From Oscillospiraceae bacterium (GTDB lineage Bacteria; Bacillota; Clostridia; Oscillospirales; CAG-272), in NCBI GenBank assembly GCA_015063645.1, contig SVTS01000003.1:1-64000 (forward strand): DNA of 64,000 nt. The letters run 5' to 3'. The position numbers and the translations under genes were made by a program. Below are positions 8,619 through 17,722 of the stretch, in pieces. The first letter of the stretch is position 1. Each line of letters opens with the position of its first letter. The notes beneath the pieces are model-generated. The model was not told where the DNA came from. It saw nothing but the letters and a program-made list of their open reading frames with translations, and made no database searches.

Positions 8619-10181
8619 ATGAAATACTGGAACTATATAAAAAATCTTCTGCTCCCCGTGGCGATCTTCGGATCGCTTTCGGGGATCCTGACCGGTGCAG
8701 TTATCTCGCTGTACCGGTTCTGTGCTTCTCACGTCATCCATCTCTCCGGCGGAATATACGCGCATCTGCGCGCGCATCCGCTGTGGATCATCGCGGCAGT
8801 GGGCGTGATTGCTCTGGCCGCACTTCTGTACAGCCGTGTATACCGGCACCTGCCTAACCTGCAGGGCGGAGGCATTCCTACCTCCATCGCGGCACTGCGC
8901 GGGCTGTCTCCCGTGCGGTGGATATGCGATCTTCTCGGCGTATTTATCCTCTCGCTGGGAACATTCCTCCTCGGTGTTCCGCTGGGGAATGAAGGACCGT
9001 CCGTACAGATGGGTACCGCCATCGGCGCAGGATGCGTCCGCACTATGGCAAAAAAACACCGGGCATGGAACCGTTATTCCATGACCGGCGGCGCCTGTGC
9101 CGGATTTGCCGCCGCAACCGGCGCGCCGATATCCGGCATCCTCTTCGCACTGGAGGATGCCCATCGGCGCCTTTCGCCCATGATCATCATGGCGGCTTTT
9201 TTCTCCGTTGTTTTCTCCTCTGTTACCTGTACCCTGCTGGCACCTGTTTTCGGAATCGACACCGCGCTGTTCTTCGTTCCATCCCTGCCCGTTCTCACAC
9301 CGGGACAGATGTGGCTCCCCGCCCTCACCGGACTGGCTGTGGGGCTGTTCGCCGTGCTCTTTCTGAAATATTACGAACGGATCCGCCGTTTTATTAAGAA
9401 AACACTGCGCGATATTCCTCTCTTCTGCAAGCTGTTTGCGACTCTCCTTCTGACGCTTGGCGCCGGTCTTCTTGCGGATGATTTCATCTCCACAGGACAT
9501 CACCTGATCGTGCATCTTCTGGACACAAGACTCCCGCTTCTGCTGCTTATTGCTATTATCCTGATCCGTGCAACGCTGACGCTGCTTGCCAACACCTCCG
9601 GTATGACCGGCGGACTGTTTCTGCCGATCATGGCGCTCGGCGCGGCTTTCTCCGCCATTCTGGCAGAGCTGGCGTCCGTGATTCCGGGAGGCGAGGCGTA
9701 TCACAGTATCATTCTGACATTGGGCATCACCGCCTGCATCTCCGGCATGATGAAAACACCGATCACCGCCATCGCTTTCGCGGTAGAGGCACTGGGCTGT
9801 CACGAAAACATCATCCCCGTCATCATCGCCGCCGCGCTTTCCTTTACTGTCACGGAGATCTTCCGCGTGGAATCCATCAATGAACGCGTTGTGGAATCCC
9901 GTCTGGAATCCCAGCGCCGCGGCATCACGCCGCAGGTTGTGGAGCGTGAAGTAACCGTCTCCCCCCAGGCATTTGCCATCGGGAAGCAAGTGCGCGATAT
10001 CTTCTGGCCGAACAATCTCTTTGTTCTCTCCATCCGTCATTCTGCGGACAGCACCGCCATCGTATCGGAGAGCGAGGATCGATCCATCCGCACAGGCGAT
10101 GTACTGCGGGTACGCTACACCACCTATAATCCCGCTGCCACCGAGGCGGAACTGGAAGCAATCGTCGGTGAACAGCAATGA
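8619..10181 (+). CDS. ClC-family chloride channel/transporter with TrkA-C domain
   Basis: This 520-residue membrane protein has the ClC motifs GVPLGNEGPSVQMG (GxEGP with the gating Glu), APISGILFALED, and GMTGGLFLPIMALGA. The last ~90 residues after the membrane domain look like a cytosolic TrkA-C domain. By alignment in my head with the E. coli antiporter, its Glu-Glu proton pair reads Glu-Asp here (ALED), so proton coupling may differ; this needs a real alignment. The gene follows the YhaN-like gene by 30 nt, and its stop overlaps the start of the next gene by 4 nt (ATGA), so it is translationally coupled to it. Confidence 0.9.
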   Translation: MKYWNYIKNLLLPVAIFGSLSGILTGAVISLYRFCASHVIHLSGGIYAHLRAHPLWIIAAVGVIALAALLYSRVYRHLPNLQGGGIPTSIAALRGLSPVRWICDLLGVFILSLGTFLLGVPLGNEGPSVQMGTAIGAGCVRTMAKKHRAWNRYSMTGGACAGFAAATGAPISGILFALEDAHRRLSPMIIMAAFFSVVFSSVTCTLLAPVFGIDTALFFVPSLPVLTPGQMWLPALTGLAVGLFAVLFLKYYERIRRFIKKTLRDIPLFCKLFATLLLTLGAGLLADDFISTGHHLIVHLLDTRLPLLLLIAIILIRATLTLLANTSGMTGGLFLPIMALGAAFSAILAELASVIPGGEAYHSIILTLGITACISGMMKTPITAIAFAVEALGCHENIIPVIIAAALSFTVTEIFRVESINERVVESRLESQRRGITPQVVEREVTVSPQAFAIGKQVRDIFWPNNLFVLSIRHSADSTAIVSESEDRSIRTGDVLRVRYTTYNPAATEAELEAIVGEQQ

Positions 10182-10627
10182 AAAAAACATGGCTGTTTTA
10201 TCTGCTCTCCTGCACATGGGGACTGCCGATGACGCTGTGCGGTGCACTGGTTATCGGCATTCTCCGCCTGTGCGGACATCCCGTCCGCCGCTTCGGCGTT
10301 TGCCGCTATATCGAGATCGGCGAAAGATGGGGTGGGCTTGAATTGGGCATTTTCTTTCTGAAAGACAGAACTTCCTCCGCACACATCTGCATCCATGAAT
10401 CGGGACACGCCGTTCAGAATATTCTCTACGGTCCGCTGATGCCGTTTCTGGTCAGCATCCCCAGCGCGATCCGCTATCACATCCGCCGCATCGCCATCCG
10501 CCGCGGATACAGACCGCGCCGCCATTATGAGGATATATGGTTTGAGCGGCAGGCAACGGCATGGGGCATAAAATATTTCGGAAACCCAGAGCAGCCCCGG
10601 GAACAATCTTCCCCGCATTCCGTCTGA
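10178..10627 (+). CDS. Small membrane protein with HExxH metallopeptidase-like motif
   Basis: I do not recognise a named family. The 149-residue product has an N-terminal membrane segment (about residues 5-28), the motif HESGH at residues 73-77, a hydrophobic stretch PLMPFLVSIPSAI, and WFERQAT with Glu at about residue 123. HExxH plus a downstream Glu is the zinc-ligand pattern of gluzincin-type peptidases, so a membrane metalloprotease or a relative is plausible but unproven. Its ATG overlaps the ClC stop codon (ATGA), which implies translational coupling and perhaps a role tied to that channel. Confidence 0.75.
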   Translation: MKKTWLFYLLSCTWGLPMTLCGALVIGILRLCGHPVRRFGVCRYIEIGERWGGLELGIFFLKDRTSSAHICIHESGHAVQNILYGPLMPFLVSIPSAIRYHIRRIAIRRGYRPRRHYEDIWFERQATAWGIKYFGNPEQPREQSSPHSV

Positions 10628-10657
10628 ATACACATACAGCCGCACAGGAGGTACAAC

Positions 10658-11521
10658 ATGAAAAAACGCGTTATTCTGCTTGTCTCCGTGATTCTTCTTA
10701 CCGCAGTTTTTACCCCGGCGGTTTTCGCCGACATGGGTCCCAAGGATTCTCTGACCGTATATCTGGAGAATCCGCCCGATGAACTGTATTATCTGGATCT
10801 GCTCTACGAAACCGATCGCGATCAGGTTTATCCCAATCTATCGGAGGATGAACTCGCCTCGCTGGACAATGACATGCTGAATGCCATCCGGGAAAACAAA
10901 TTCGGTCTCACCGCGGCGCTGACAGACGGTACCGGCATCCCCACATTCGGTTCCCTGACGGGGAAATCGGACGGACTGTGCATGAAGCACACCTTCAGTT
11001 ATTACGGTCTGCCGGACACATACCGGATCATCATCGTCACCGAAAGCGGCAGAGTTCATGTCTCCGAGGAATATACCCGCAAGGCGATGCAGAGCAGCAT
11101 CACCTACGATTACCGCAGCGGCACGGCGGAAATTCCGCCGCTGTGGACACAGTATGCACTGCAGTTTCTGTACACATTTCTGATGACGCTCATAATCGAG
11201 GGCGCGATCTTTTTGCTGTCCCGATTCTCTCTGCGCCGCGATGGCGCTGTATTCCTCTGCGTGAATCTGATAACACAGATTGCGCTGAGTGTTTTCGTCG
11301 GTCATGCCATGATCATGGGCGGCTCGGTCAATTCATTTATCCGCCTTCTCATGTGTGAGCCGTTCATACTGATCGCGGAAAGCACGGCTTTCGCCTTTCT
11401 GATGAAAGATCACACCCGTGCCCGGCGCATCTGTTTCGGCATTACCGCCAATCTGGTCAGCTGGATTACCGGTATGCTGACAAACGGCATTCTGTATTCG
11501 ATCATCGTGCGCATTGCGTAA
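10658..11521 (+). CDS. Uncharacterised exported/membrane protein
   Basis: The 287-residue product starts with a clear signal sequence (KKRVILLVSVILLTAVFTPAVFA) followed at once by DMGPKDSL. An extracytoplasmic domain of about 140 residues comes next, then four or five hydrophobic segments from about residue 165 to the C-terminus. I recognise the ADMGPKxS start from other clostridial proteins of unknown function but can give no activity. It begins 30 nt after the HESGH protein with AGGAGG upstream, and is the last gene before a strong terminator, so it belongs to the ClC operon. Confidence 0.75.
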   Translation: MKKRVILLVSVILLTAVFTPAVFADMGPKDSLTVYLENPPDELYYLDLLYETDRDQVYPNLSEDELASLDNDMLNAIRENKFGLTAALTDGTGIPTFGSLTGKSDGLCMKHTFSYYGLPDTYRIIIVTESGRVHVSEEYTRKAMQSSITYDYRSGTAEIPPLWTQYALQFLYTFLMTLIIEGAIFLLSRFSLRRDGAVFLCVNLITQIALSVFVGHAMIMGGSVNSFIRLLMCEPFILIAESTAFAFLMKDHTRARRICFGITANLVSWITGMLTNGILYSIIVRIA

Positions 11522-11522
11522 C

Positions 11523-11557
11523 AAAACGGGAAGATACCACGTATCTTCCCGTTTTTT
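11523..11557 (+). terminator. Intrinsic terminator of the ClC operon
   Basis: A 15-bp stem (11523-11537 / 11541-11555) with a 3-nt loop runs into six T directly after the stop codon at 11521. Confidence 0.85.
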
Positions 11558-11582
11558 ACTTCCCCGAAAAACCGATTCCGCA

Positions 11583-11611
11583 TTGTATTTCCGCACCAGA
11601 TATGATATAAT
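11583..11611 (+). promoter_or_regulatory. rbfA operon promoter
   Basis: TTGTAT (11583-11588), 17 nt, then TATAAT (11606-11611) with an upstream TGA forming an extended -10 element. It lies 35 nt before the rbfA ATG. Confidence 0.6.
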
Positions 11612-11645
11612 AGTAATATATTTTTTCATCCGCAAGGAGGCAGTC

Positions 11646-12026
11646 ATGCCGAAATACAGAATCAACCGAATCAATGACAGCGTTGCTCAGGAGATTTCCC
11701 TGATCCTGCGTGACGTGAAAGATCCCCGGGTCTCCGACGGAATGCTCACCGTCACCGGTGCTGATGTCAGCCCCGATCTCAAGTATGCCAAAATCTTCTA
11801 CTCCAGCTTCACAGGCGATGACAAGGAAACCCAGCGCGGTCTGCGTTCCGCCGCAGGATTCATCCGTTCTCAGCTGGCACACCGTCTGAATCTCCGCGTA
11901 ACACCGGAGCTGACTTTCGTCTACGATCAGTCCGTCAGCCACGGCGCGCACATCGCCAAGCTGCTCCACGATATAGGCGCGTCTGAAAACAGCGCCCCGG
12001 AGGCGGAAGAAAATGACGGAGAATAA
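11646..12026 (+). CDS. rbfA: 30S ribosome-binding factor A
   Basis: The 126-residue protein has the RbfA pattern: RINRINDSVAQEISLILRDVKDPRV at the N-terminus, DLKYAKIFYS, and RHL-type text AHRLNLRVTPELTFVYD. RbfA binds the 30S subunit and helps 16S rRNA 5'-end maturation. The ATG at 11646 follows AAGGAGGCAG. The gene has its own promoter and overlaps the next gene by 14 nt, so translation is coupled. The usual upstream partners nusA and infB are not in front of it here. Confidence 0.93.
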   Translation: MPKYRINRINDSVAQEISLILRDVKDPRVSDGMLTVTGADVSPDLKYAKIFYSSFTGDDKETQRGLRSAAGFIRSQLAHRLNLRVTPELTFVYDQSVSHGAHIAKLLHDIGASENSAPEAEENDGE

Positions 12027-13050
12027 TTTTCCCGCGCTGTCCCTTGGGGATGCCTCCCGCATCCTGCTTGACGCGGACAGTGCTCTGATATTCATCCATC
12101 GGAATCCCGACGGGGATGCGCTGGGCAGCAGCTTTGCCCTTGCGCAGATGCTGCGGCAAATGGGCAAGACCGCCCGGGTAGTATGCTGTGATGAAATTCC
12201 GCGGCGTCTGCGGTTCCTTCTGCGTGAGCAGGATGACTGCGCTTACACCGAGGGCATGGAAGGTGCCTTTGCACTTCTCTGCTCCGTGGACACCGCATCT
12301 CCCGCTCAGCTGGGCGGACTTTCCTCCATGGCAGAGAAAATTTCTCTGGCGATCGACCATCATGGCGCGAATGAGCCGTACTGTGCCAACTGCACCGTTC
12401 CCACTGCCGCCGCTGCCGGCGAGCTGATCTGCAATCTGTACCGGATGTGGACGGAGGCGGGACTGCTCCGACGTGATGCGGACATCTGCCGTCTGCTGTA
12501 TGCCGCCATCGTTTCGGATACAGGCAGTTTCAAATATTCCAATTCCACAAGAGACACGCTTCTCTGTGCCGCCGATCTGATGGGAGAGATCAACGCCGCA
12601 GATGACGGCGGCGACGATGTCGCCATGATCTGCCATCGGATTTTTGAATGCCGCACGCTGACGGAGCTGTACGCCCAGCGGGCGGGCATTGATGCGCTGC
12701 GCATCACCCACAACGGAGAATTGGGCATCGTGCTCTTCACGCTTGAAATGATCAAAAATGCCGGCATCACCCAGGAGGATATCGGCAACATCGTCGGTCT
12801 TCCCCGCACGGTAGAAGGGGTAAAAGTCGCGCTTTCCGTAAAGCAGTCCGATGATGATCCCACGGTGTGGCGTGTAAGCTCCCGCGCCTCCTGCGATATC
12901 GACGTATCGGCAGTCTGCGCCTCCTTCGGCGGCGGCGGACACAAGCGTGCCGCAGGATGCACGATCACTGCACCGGATGCGGACACCGCATTCAGCATCG
13001 TTGCGGAGGCGTTCGGACGCGCGCTGGATGAAGCGGAGGCAGAGGCATGA
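12013..13050 (+). CDS. nrnA: DHH-family phosphoesterase, NrnA-like (oligoribonuclease / pAp phosphatase)
   Basis: This 345-residue enzyme shows the DHH/DHHA1 motifs: FIHRNPDGDALGSS, AIDHHGANEPY (DHH), SDTGSFKYSNS, and the C-terminal GGGGHKRAAG of DHHA1. NrnA degrades nano-RNAs and converts pAp to AMP in Firmicutes; cyclic dinucleotide phosphodiesterase activity of a close relative cannot be excluded. It lies between rbfA and truB, a conserved order, overlapping rbfA by 14 nt and truB by 4 nt. Confidence 0.9.
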   Translation: MTENNFPALSLGDASRILLDADSALIFIHRNPDGDALGSSFALAQMLRQMGKTARVVCCDEIPRRLRFLLREQDDCAYTEGMEGAFALLCSVDTASPAQLGGLSSMAEKISLAIDHHGANEPYCANCTVPTAAAAGELICNLYRMWTEAGLLRRDADICRLLYAAIVSDTGSFKYSNSTRDTLLCAADLMGEINAADDGGDDVAMICHRIFECRTLTELYAQRAGIDALRITHNGELGIVLFTLEMIKNAGITQEDIGNIVGLPRTVEGVKVALSVKQSDDDPTVWRVSSRASCDIDVSAVCASFGGGGHKRAAGCTITAPDADTAFSIVAEAFGRALDEAEAEA

Positions 13051-13952
13051 GTGAATCTGCCGTCAGCGGCATTCTGATCGTCCATAAGCACGCGGGTGTC
13101 ACCTCCAATGATATCGTGCAGAAACTCCGCCGTCTCTACGGAACAAGACAGGTGGGACACACCGGAACGCTGGATCCCATGGCAAGGGGCGTTCTGCCCG
13201 TCCTGATCGGCCGCGCAGTAAAAGCATCGGATTTCATCACGGCGGAAAACAAACGCTACACCGCCGAGATGAAGCTGGGGCTTGAAACGGATACGGAAGA
13301 TATCACGGGCACCGTCCTGAAAGAATGCACACAGATTCCCGGTAAGGAGGCGGTTCTTGCCGCCTGTGCATCCTTCGTCGGCGACATTGAGCAGATTCCG
13401 CCCATGTACAGCGCGCTGAAAGTAGGCGGAAAGAAGCTGGTGAATCTCGCCAGAGAGGGGATCACCGTGGAGCGGCAGCCCCGTCCCATCACTATCTCCG
13501 CCCTGGATGCACAGCGGCTGAGCGAGGACATCTACCGTCTGGACGTGCGCTGTTCCAAAGGTACATATATCCGCACGCTGTGCGCCGATATCGGCAAATC
13601 ACTGGGCTGCGGCGCGGTTATGTCCGCACTGATACGGACGGAAAGCGGTCCGTTTTCCCTGGATCAGGCGTACACGATCGCCGATCTGGAAGCAATGACG
13701 GAAACAGAGCGGAATGAAAAGCTGCTGCCGCTGGAAACCTATTTTGAAAGCTGTCCGGCGATTCATCTGCCGGAATTCTATGCGCGGCTCGCCCGCAACG
13801 GATGCGAGATCTACCAGAGCAAAATCCGCACCGATATTCCCACCGGAACGCTGGTGCGGCTGTATCGTGGCAGTGAATTCTTCGCGCTGGGGCGCGCAGG
13901 CGATTATCCGGGCGGCAGTGCGCTCAAAGCCGTCAAAATCTTTTCGCTGTGA
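13047..13952 (+). CDS. truB: tRNA pseudouridine(55) synthase
   Basis: The 301-residue product has VGHTGTLDPMARGVLPV with the catalytic Asp, the KxYxAxxxxG segment (KRYTAEMKLGLETDTED), IPPMYSALKVGGKKLV, and RCSKGTYIRTL, all TruB motifs. It makes pseudouridine 55 in the T-loop of tRNAs. The ATG overlaps the previous stop codon as ATGA. ribF and rpsO, which often follow truB, are replaced here by a nitroreductase gene. Confidence 0.94.
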   Translation: MSESAVSGILIVHKHAGVTSNDIVQKLRRLYGTRQVGHTGTLDPMARGVLPVLIGRAVKASDFITAENKRYTAEMKLGLETDTEDITGTVLKECTQIPGKEAVLAACASFVGDIEQIPPMYSALKVGGKKLVNLAREGITVERQPRPITISALDAQRLSEDIYRLDVRCSKGTYIRTLCADIGKSLGCGAVMSALIRTESGPFSLDQAYTIADLEAMTETERNEKLLPLETYFESCPAIHLPEFYARLARNGCEIYQSKIRTDIPTGTLVRLYRGSEFFALGRAGDYPGGSALKAVKIFSL

Positions 13953-13962
13953 GGTATCCTTT

Positions 13963-14538
13963 ATGATGCTTGATCTGATCAAGAAAAACCGGAGCTACCG
14001 CTCCTACAACAAGAGCCGTGCGGTCACGGAAGCTGAGCTCCGTTCCCTCGTGGAATGCGCCCGCTTCAGTGCCTCGGGCAACAACCGGCAGCTGCTGCGC
14101 TTTCTCCTTTGCGCATCTCCCGACAGAATGGCACAGATTCTCCCCTGTGTGAAGTGGGCTGCCGCCCTGCCCGACTGGCATCTGCCTCCGGATGGGCACG
14201 AGCCGCCTGCCGCCATTGTTCTGTGCCATGACACAACAGCCGCATCCGAGCCGCAGGCATCCGCGCGGGATGTGGGCATTGCCGCCCAGACGATTCTGCT
14301 TGCCGCCTCAGAAATGGGGCTGGGCGGATGCATGATCGCCAATTTTGCGCCCGCAAAACTGGCGGAGGCACTGGCACTGCCGGCACATCTGATTCCGGTA
14401 CTGGTGATCGCCCTCGGCGAGCCGGATGAGGAGATCATTCTGGAAGACGCCGCAAAGGGCGGCAGTGTATCCTACTACCGTGACGAAAACGGCGTACATC
14501 ATGTGCCGAAACGCACGCTGGACGAGTTGATTATTTAA
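13963..14538 (+). CDS. Nitroreductase family protein (second copy)
   Basis: The 191-residue protein begins LIKKNRSYRSYNKSRAVTEAEL, the flavin-binding start of the nitroreductase family, followed by ARFSASGNNRQLLRF and ILLAASEMGLGGCMIANF. It differs clearly from the nitroreductase at 2620-3141. I start it at ATG 13963, 8 nt after GAGG; a second ATG follows immediately. It is 10 nt after truB and ends the operon at the hairpin 14545-14594. The substrate is unknown. Confidence 0.86.
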   Translation: MMLDLIKKNRSYRSYNKSRAVTEAELRSLVECARFSASGNNRQLLRFLLCASPDRMAQILPCVKWAAALPDWHLPPDGHEPPAAIVLCHDTTAASEPQASARDVGIAAQTILLAASEMGLGGCMIANFAPAKLAEALALPAHLIPVLVIALGEPDEEIILEDAAKGGSVSYYRDENGVHHVPKRTLDELII

Positions 14539-14544
14539 AAACGG

Positions 14545-14594
14545 AATACTGCTGCCCACGGAGAAATATCTCTCCGCCGGCAGCAGTATTTTTC
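14545..14594. terminator. Bidirectional terminator between convergent genes
   Basis: Stem 14545-14556 / 14579-14590 with an inner 6-bp helix (14559-14564 / 14571-14576) is followed by five T on the plus strand; on the minus strand it is followed by CCGTTTTT. It can end both the truB operon and the minus-strand gene at 14616. Confidence 0.75.
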
Positions 14595-14615
14595 ATTGGT
14601 ATATATGGGTATGTT

Positions 14616-15437
14616 TCAGTCATACAGGAATTCATAATCGGGCAGGGCTTTCCATTCCTCACTGTCAGTCAGTATCTGCGAGATCGCCTGACAGGTGCTG
14701 AGAAAGGTCTGCCCCTTATCGTTGTCCGATGTATAGGAAAGGGAGATATCTTCCGCCTTAACCGTACGCTCCGCGCCGCCTGCACGGACGGTAAGGATCA
14801 GCGTCATCGGCGGGCAGGACGCAAGGTCTTTATTGGGATTGTATTCCGCCGGATATGTATTCACATCCATTGCGCGGATATAACTGTAGATTCTTTCCAG
14901 CTGATCTGCTGGGAGTGTGTATTCCGTAATATAGTCCTGCGGTCTGGTGGCATCTCCGGTTTTTACCAGTTTTCCCGACCGGCTGTCGTAGGAACTGATC
15001 CCGTAGACACCCCACCGCAGAGCGAAGGAAAAATCCTCCGGCATACTCTCCGGAAGAATCAGATTGACCTCTGTCTTCCAGCCCAGGCGGTTCAGAACTG
15101 CCCGTACATCATAGGAAACATCCCCCACCGTACCGTCCTGCAGCTTGATCACCGCATAAACCCCGGTCTGACCGGGATAGGATTCGGCAATACCGTCATG
15201 CAGAACAAGAATTCTGTCCCCATCCGAAAGATTGTCGAATAGTCCGTCCGCATCTGTGCGTACAGACATCCGAATCGGTGAACCGTCCATAATCAGCATG
15301 GGATTACCGCCTGCCATCAGATACCGCCCGGCTGAAATGCCCATGGAGCGGCTGGTCATATACAGTACACTCCCGCCGACAAGCAGAAACAGTACAAGCA
15401 CTGCACACAGCGGGATCATCCATTTTTTATGTTTCAC
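14616..15437 (-). CDS. Uncharacterised membrane-anchored protein
   Basis: I do not recognise a named domain. The 273-residue product has an N-terminal anchor (about residues 5-27, IPLCAVLVLFLLVGGSVLYM) and an exported remainder of mixed alpha/beta character. The section around residues 48-95 (PMLIMDGSPIRMSV ... GDRILVLHDGIAESYPG) resembles the N-terminal part of small clostridial exported proteins of unknown function. There is no lipobox cysteine. It is monocistronic, convergent with the truB operon. Confidence 0.7.
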   Translation of the reverse strand: MKHKKWMIPLCAVLVLFLLVGGSVLYMTSRSMGISAGRYLMAGGNPMLIMDGSPIRMSVRTDADGLFDNLSDGDRILVLHDGIAESYPGQTGVYAVIKLQDGTVGDVSYDVRAVLNRLGWKTEVNLILPESMPEDFSFALRWGVYGISSYDSRSGKLVKTGDATRPQDYITEYTLPADQLERIYSYIRAMDVNTYPAEYNPNKDLASCPPMTLILTVRAGGAERTVKAEDISLSYTSDNDKGQTFLSTCQAISQILTDSEEWKALPDYEFLYD

Positions 15438-15533
15438 AGTCTTCCTCCTGTCATAATACGCTTATACCGTATAACACGGATTTTTCCGGAAAACATTTCA
15501 GTTCCCGCAAAAAAATATCCGAATAAAGCAAAA

Positions 15534-15560
15534 GGGATACCGTTCACACAACGGTATCCC
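15534..15560 (-). terminator. Terminator after the GDPD gene
   Basis: An 11-bp stem (15534-15544 / 15550-15560) with a 5-nt loop; on the minus strand TTTTGCTTT follows. It is 6 nt past the stop codon at 15566. Confidence 0.65.
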
Positions 15561-15565
15561 TCAAA

Positions 15566-16408
15566 TCAGCCTTTCAATAGCTCATCCACATTCTCACAGA
15601 TGAACCCGTCAAAATGCGGCGCGGCTTTCCGGTATTCCGCCACTTCCTTCACCGTCCAGGCGAAGGTGACCGCGCCCATTTTCCGGCAGAGACGCACCGG
15701 GAGAAATATCCCATACGGATGACGCACCGCCACAAAATCCGGTCGGCAGAGGAAGTTCAGAAGCATATTCGTCAGCGCCCAGCCGAGAATACCTCGCTTT
15801 TCGCCGTCCTTGCGGTATTTCGTGGTGAGAATTCCCCGCATTACGTGGGGAGCCAGTTTCGCATATGCCCGCACGAGAAGCGGATTGAAGGACTCCACGC
15901 AGTACGCGCCGCGGTAATTTTCCAGAATCGGCATGGCGGCATCGCACAGGGAGGTATCTCCGCTCTCGCCTTTCAGTTCCACGATCAGCGGGACCCTGCC
16001 GTTCACCAGCTGCAGCACTTCATGAAGCGTGGGAATCGTCTCGGCGGTACCGAGCAGGCGGCATTCCTTCAGCTGCGCCAGCGTCATCTCCTCCGGACGG
16101 CGGCTGTCGCGGCACATCCGTGCCAGCGTATTATCGTGGAACACCACCACTTCCCCGTCCGCGGTACGGTGGATATCCAGCTCGATCCCGATCCGACGGG
16201 ACACAGCGCCGCGGAACGCCGCAAGGGAGTTCTCCGGAACGCGCTCATTATCGTACACGCCACGATGGGCATAGATCCGTCCGAGAAAGATTTTGTATGC
16301 TTTTTTCTTCTTTGCGCCGCCCCGCGGTGCGATCAGGCACAGATATGCGCCCAAAACGCATACCACGGCTGCCGCAAGAGCGATCAGCGAAAACATCCAG
16401 TCTTCCAT
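15566..16408 (-). CDS. Glycerophosphodiester phosphodiesterase, membrane-anchored
   Basis: The 280-residue enzyme has a single N-terminal membrane helix (about residues 4-28) and then the GDPD core: IYAHRGVYDNERVPENSLAAF, ELDIHRTADGEVVVFHDNTLARM with the catalytic His and metal-binding residues, and VELKGES. It hydrolyses glycerophosphodiesters to glycerol-3-phosphate and an alcohol. The start at 16408 is 1 nt beyond the stop of the upstream transporter gene, so the two are translationally coupled. Confidence 0.88.
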   Translation of the reverse strand: MEDWMFSLIALAAAVVCVLGAYLCLIAPRGGAKKKKAYKIFLGRIYAHRGVYDNERVPENSLAAFRGAVSRRIGIELDIHRTADGEVVVFHDNTLARMCRDSRRPEEMTLAQLKECRLLGTAETIPTLHEVLQLVNGRVPLIVELKGESGDTSLCDAAMPILENYRGAYCVESFNPLLVRAYAKLAPHVMRGILTTKYRKDGEKRGILGWALTNMLLNFLCRPDFVAVRHPYGIFLPVRLCRKMGAVTFAWTVKEVAEYRKAAPHFDGFICENVDELLKG

Positions 16409-16409
16409 A

Positions 16410-17699
16410 TCAGTCGTCCGTATCCAGGTATTCCAGGGCGGATTTCTTCGCCGACGGGCGGACATCGCCGTGACGCACCTGCGTCATGGTGACAAACGCC
16501 ATGGCGGAGAAGAAAACGGCGTAGGGGAAGAGCACCCGATAGCCGACCAGCTGAATCAGCAGCCCGGAAAGCATCGGCGTGATGATCTGCGCCGACATGG
16601 AGAAGGTATAATAAATACCGGTATACCGACCCACATCCGCGCCGGAGCTCATCTCCACCACCATGGGATAGGAGTTGACATTGATCGCCGCCCAGCCGAT
16701 GCCGATAACCGCCATAACGATGTAGGCGGCAAAATGATAGGATGTGAAGAAGAACGCGCTGAGATATGCCAGCGTCATGGCGGTTACGCCGATGAGGATC
16801 ATCTTCTTCCGTCCGATACGGGCGGAAATAATGCCCACGGGGATATAGCTGGCGGTGGTCACAACGGTGGCAACCAGCATCATCGTGGCACCTGTTCCCT
16901 CGGAAATCCCCCATACTTCCAGCACATAACGGGAGTAAGCGCTGGAAATCGCATTGTACGCGATATACCACATGGCAACGGAAAGCAGAATGAAAATCAG
17001 ACTGCGGCGCACCTCGGGTGCAAGGCGGATGCCCGCACCGGGATTTGCCTCATCGGCTGTTTCCTCCTCCGGCGGCATGGCGTCTGCCAGTTTCCGTTCA
17101 CGGATCGTCAGAAAGAAGATGATAACAGCGGCAGCCATAAAGGCGGCAACAACGCCGAAAGTGGCGATATAGCTCTGCGCCTTTTCGCCGGTGGCAATAT
17201 CAATTTTCGGGAGCATCAGAATGATGATACCGTAGGTAAAAATCCCGCCCAGCGCACCCATCAGATTGATCACCGCATTGGCACCGCTGCGCAGCGGCTT
17301 CGGAGTCAGATCGGGCATCAGCGCTACCGCAGGGGAACGGTAGGAAGCCATCGCCAGAAGAAGCAGGGCAAGAGAAATGATGAACAGCGGCAGATTGCGT
17401 GTCCAGTCCGCATAGGGAACAAGAATCATCAGAATCACCGCCGCGGCGGTACCGACGAGGATGAACGGCGTGCGTCGTCCAAGGCGTGTGTTTATCTTAT
17501 CGGAAAGAGAGCCGAACAGCGGAAGCAGAAACAGCGCCAGCAGATTATCCGCCGCCATCACCGCGCCGGTGACACTCTCGGGCAGTGCAAAGGTGTACTG
17601 CAGAATATACGGCACAACGTAATCGTACAGCTGCCAGAACGCGCAGATGGACATGAACGCAAGGCCGATAAAAAATGTGCGTTTGTAATTCAGTTTCAT
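16410..17699 (-). CDS. MFS transporter (SLC45/GPH-like)
   Basis: The 429-residue product has about twelve membrane segments, a motif-A loop LFGSLSDKINTRLGRRTPFI between helices 2 and 3, and a second-half equivalent ISARIGRKKMI between helices 8 and 9. This loop and the N-terminal region resemble glycoside or sugar symporters of the SLC45/GPH type. Coupling to the GDPD gene suggests, but does not show, import of a glycerophosphodiester or sugar. Confidence 0.85.
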   Translation of the reverse strand: MKLNYKRTFFIGLAFMSICAFWQLYDYVVPYILQYTFALPESVTGAVMAADNLLALFLLPLFGSLSDKINTRLGRRTPFILVGTAAAVILMILVPYADWTRNLPLFIISLALLLLAMASYRSPAVALMPDLTPKPLRSGANAVINLMGALGGIFTYGIIILMLPKIDIATGEKAQSYIATFGVVAAFMAAAVIIFFLTIRERKLADAMPPEEETADEANPGAGIRLAPEVRRSLIFILLSVAMWYIAYNAISSAYSRYVLEVWGISEGTGATMMLVATVVTTASYIPVGIISARIGRKKMILIGVTAMTLAYLSAFFFTSYHFAAYIVMAVIGIGWAAINVNSYPMVVEMSSGADVGRYTGIYYTFSMSAQIITPMLSGLLIQLVGYRVLFPYAVFFSAMAFVTMTQVRHGDVRPSAKKSALEYLDTDD

Positions 17700-17722
17700 G
17701 ATATCTCCGTCACCCGATTAAT

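Noticed and set aside
7632-10247. 871-codon minus-strand ORF
   Set aside because: Antisense to the YhaN-like and ClC genes; low-complexity His/Gly/Arg/Asp-rich translation, no ribosome site or motif.
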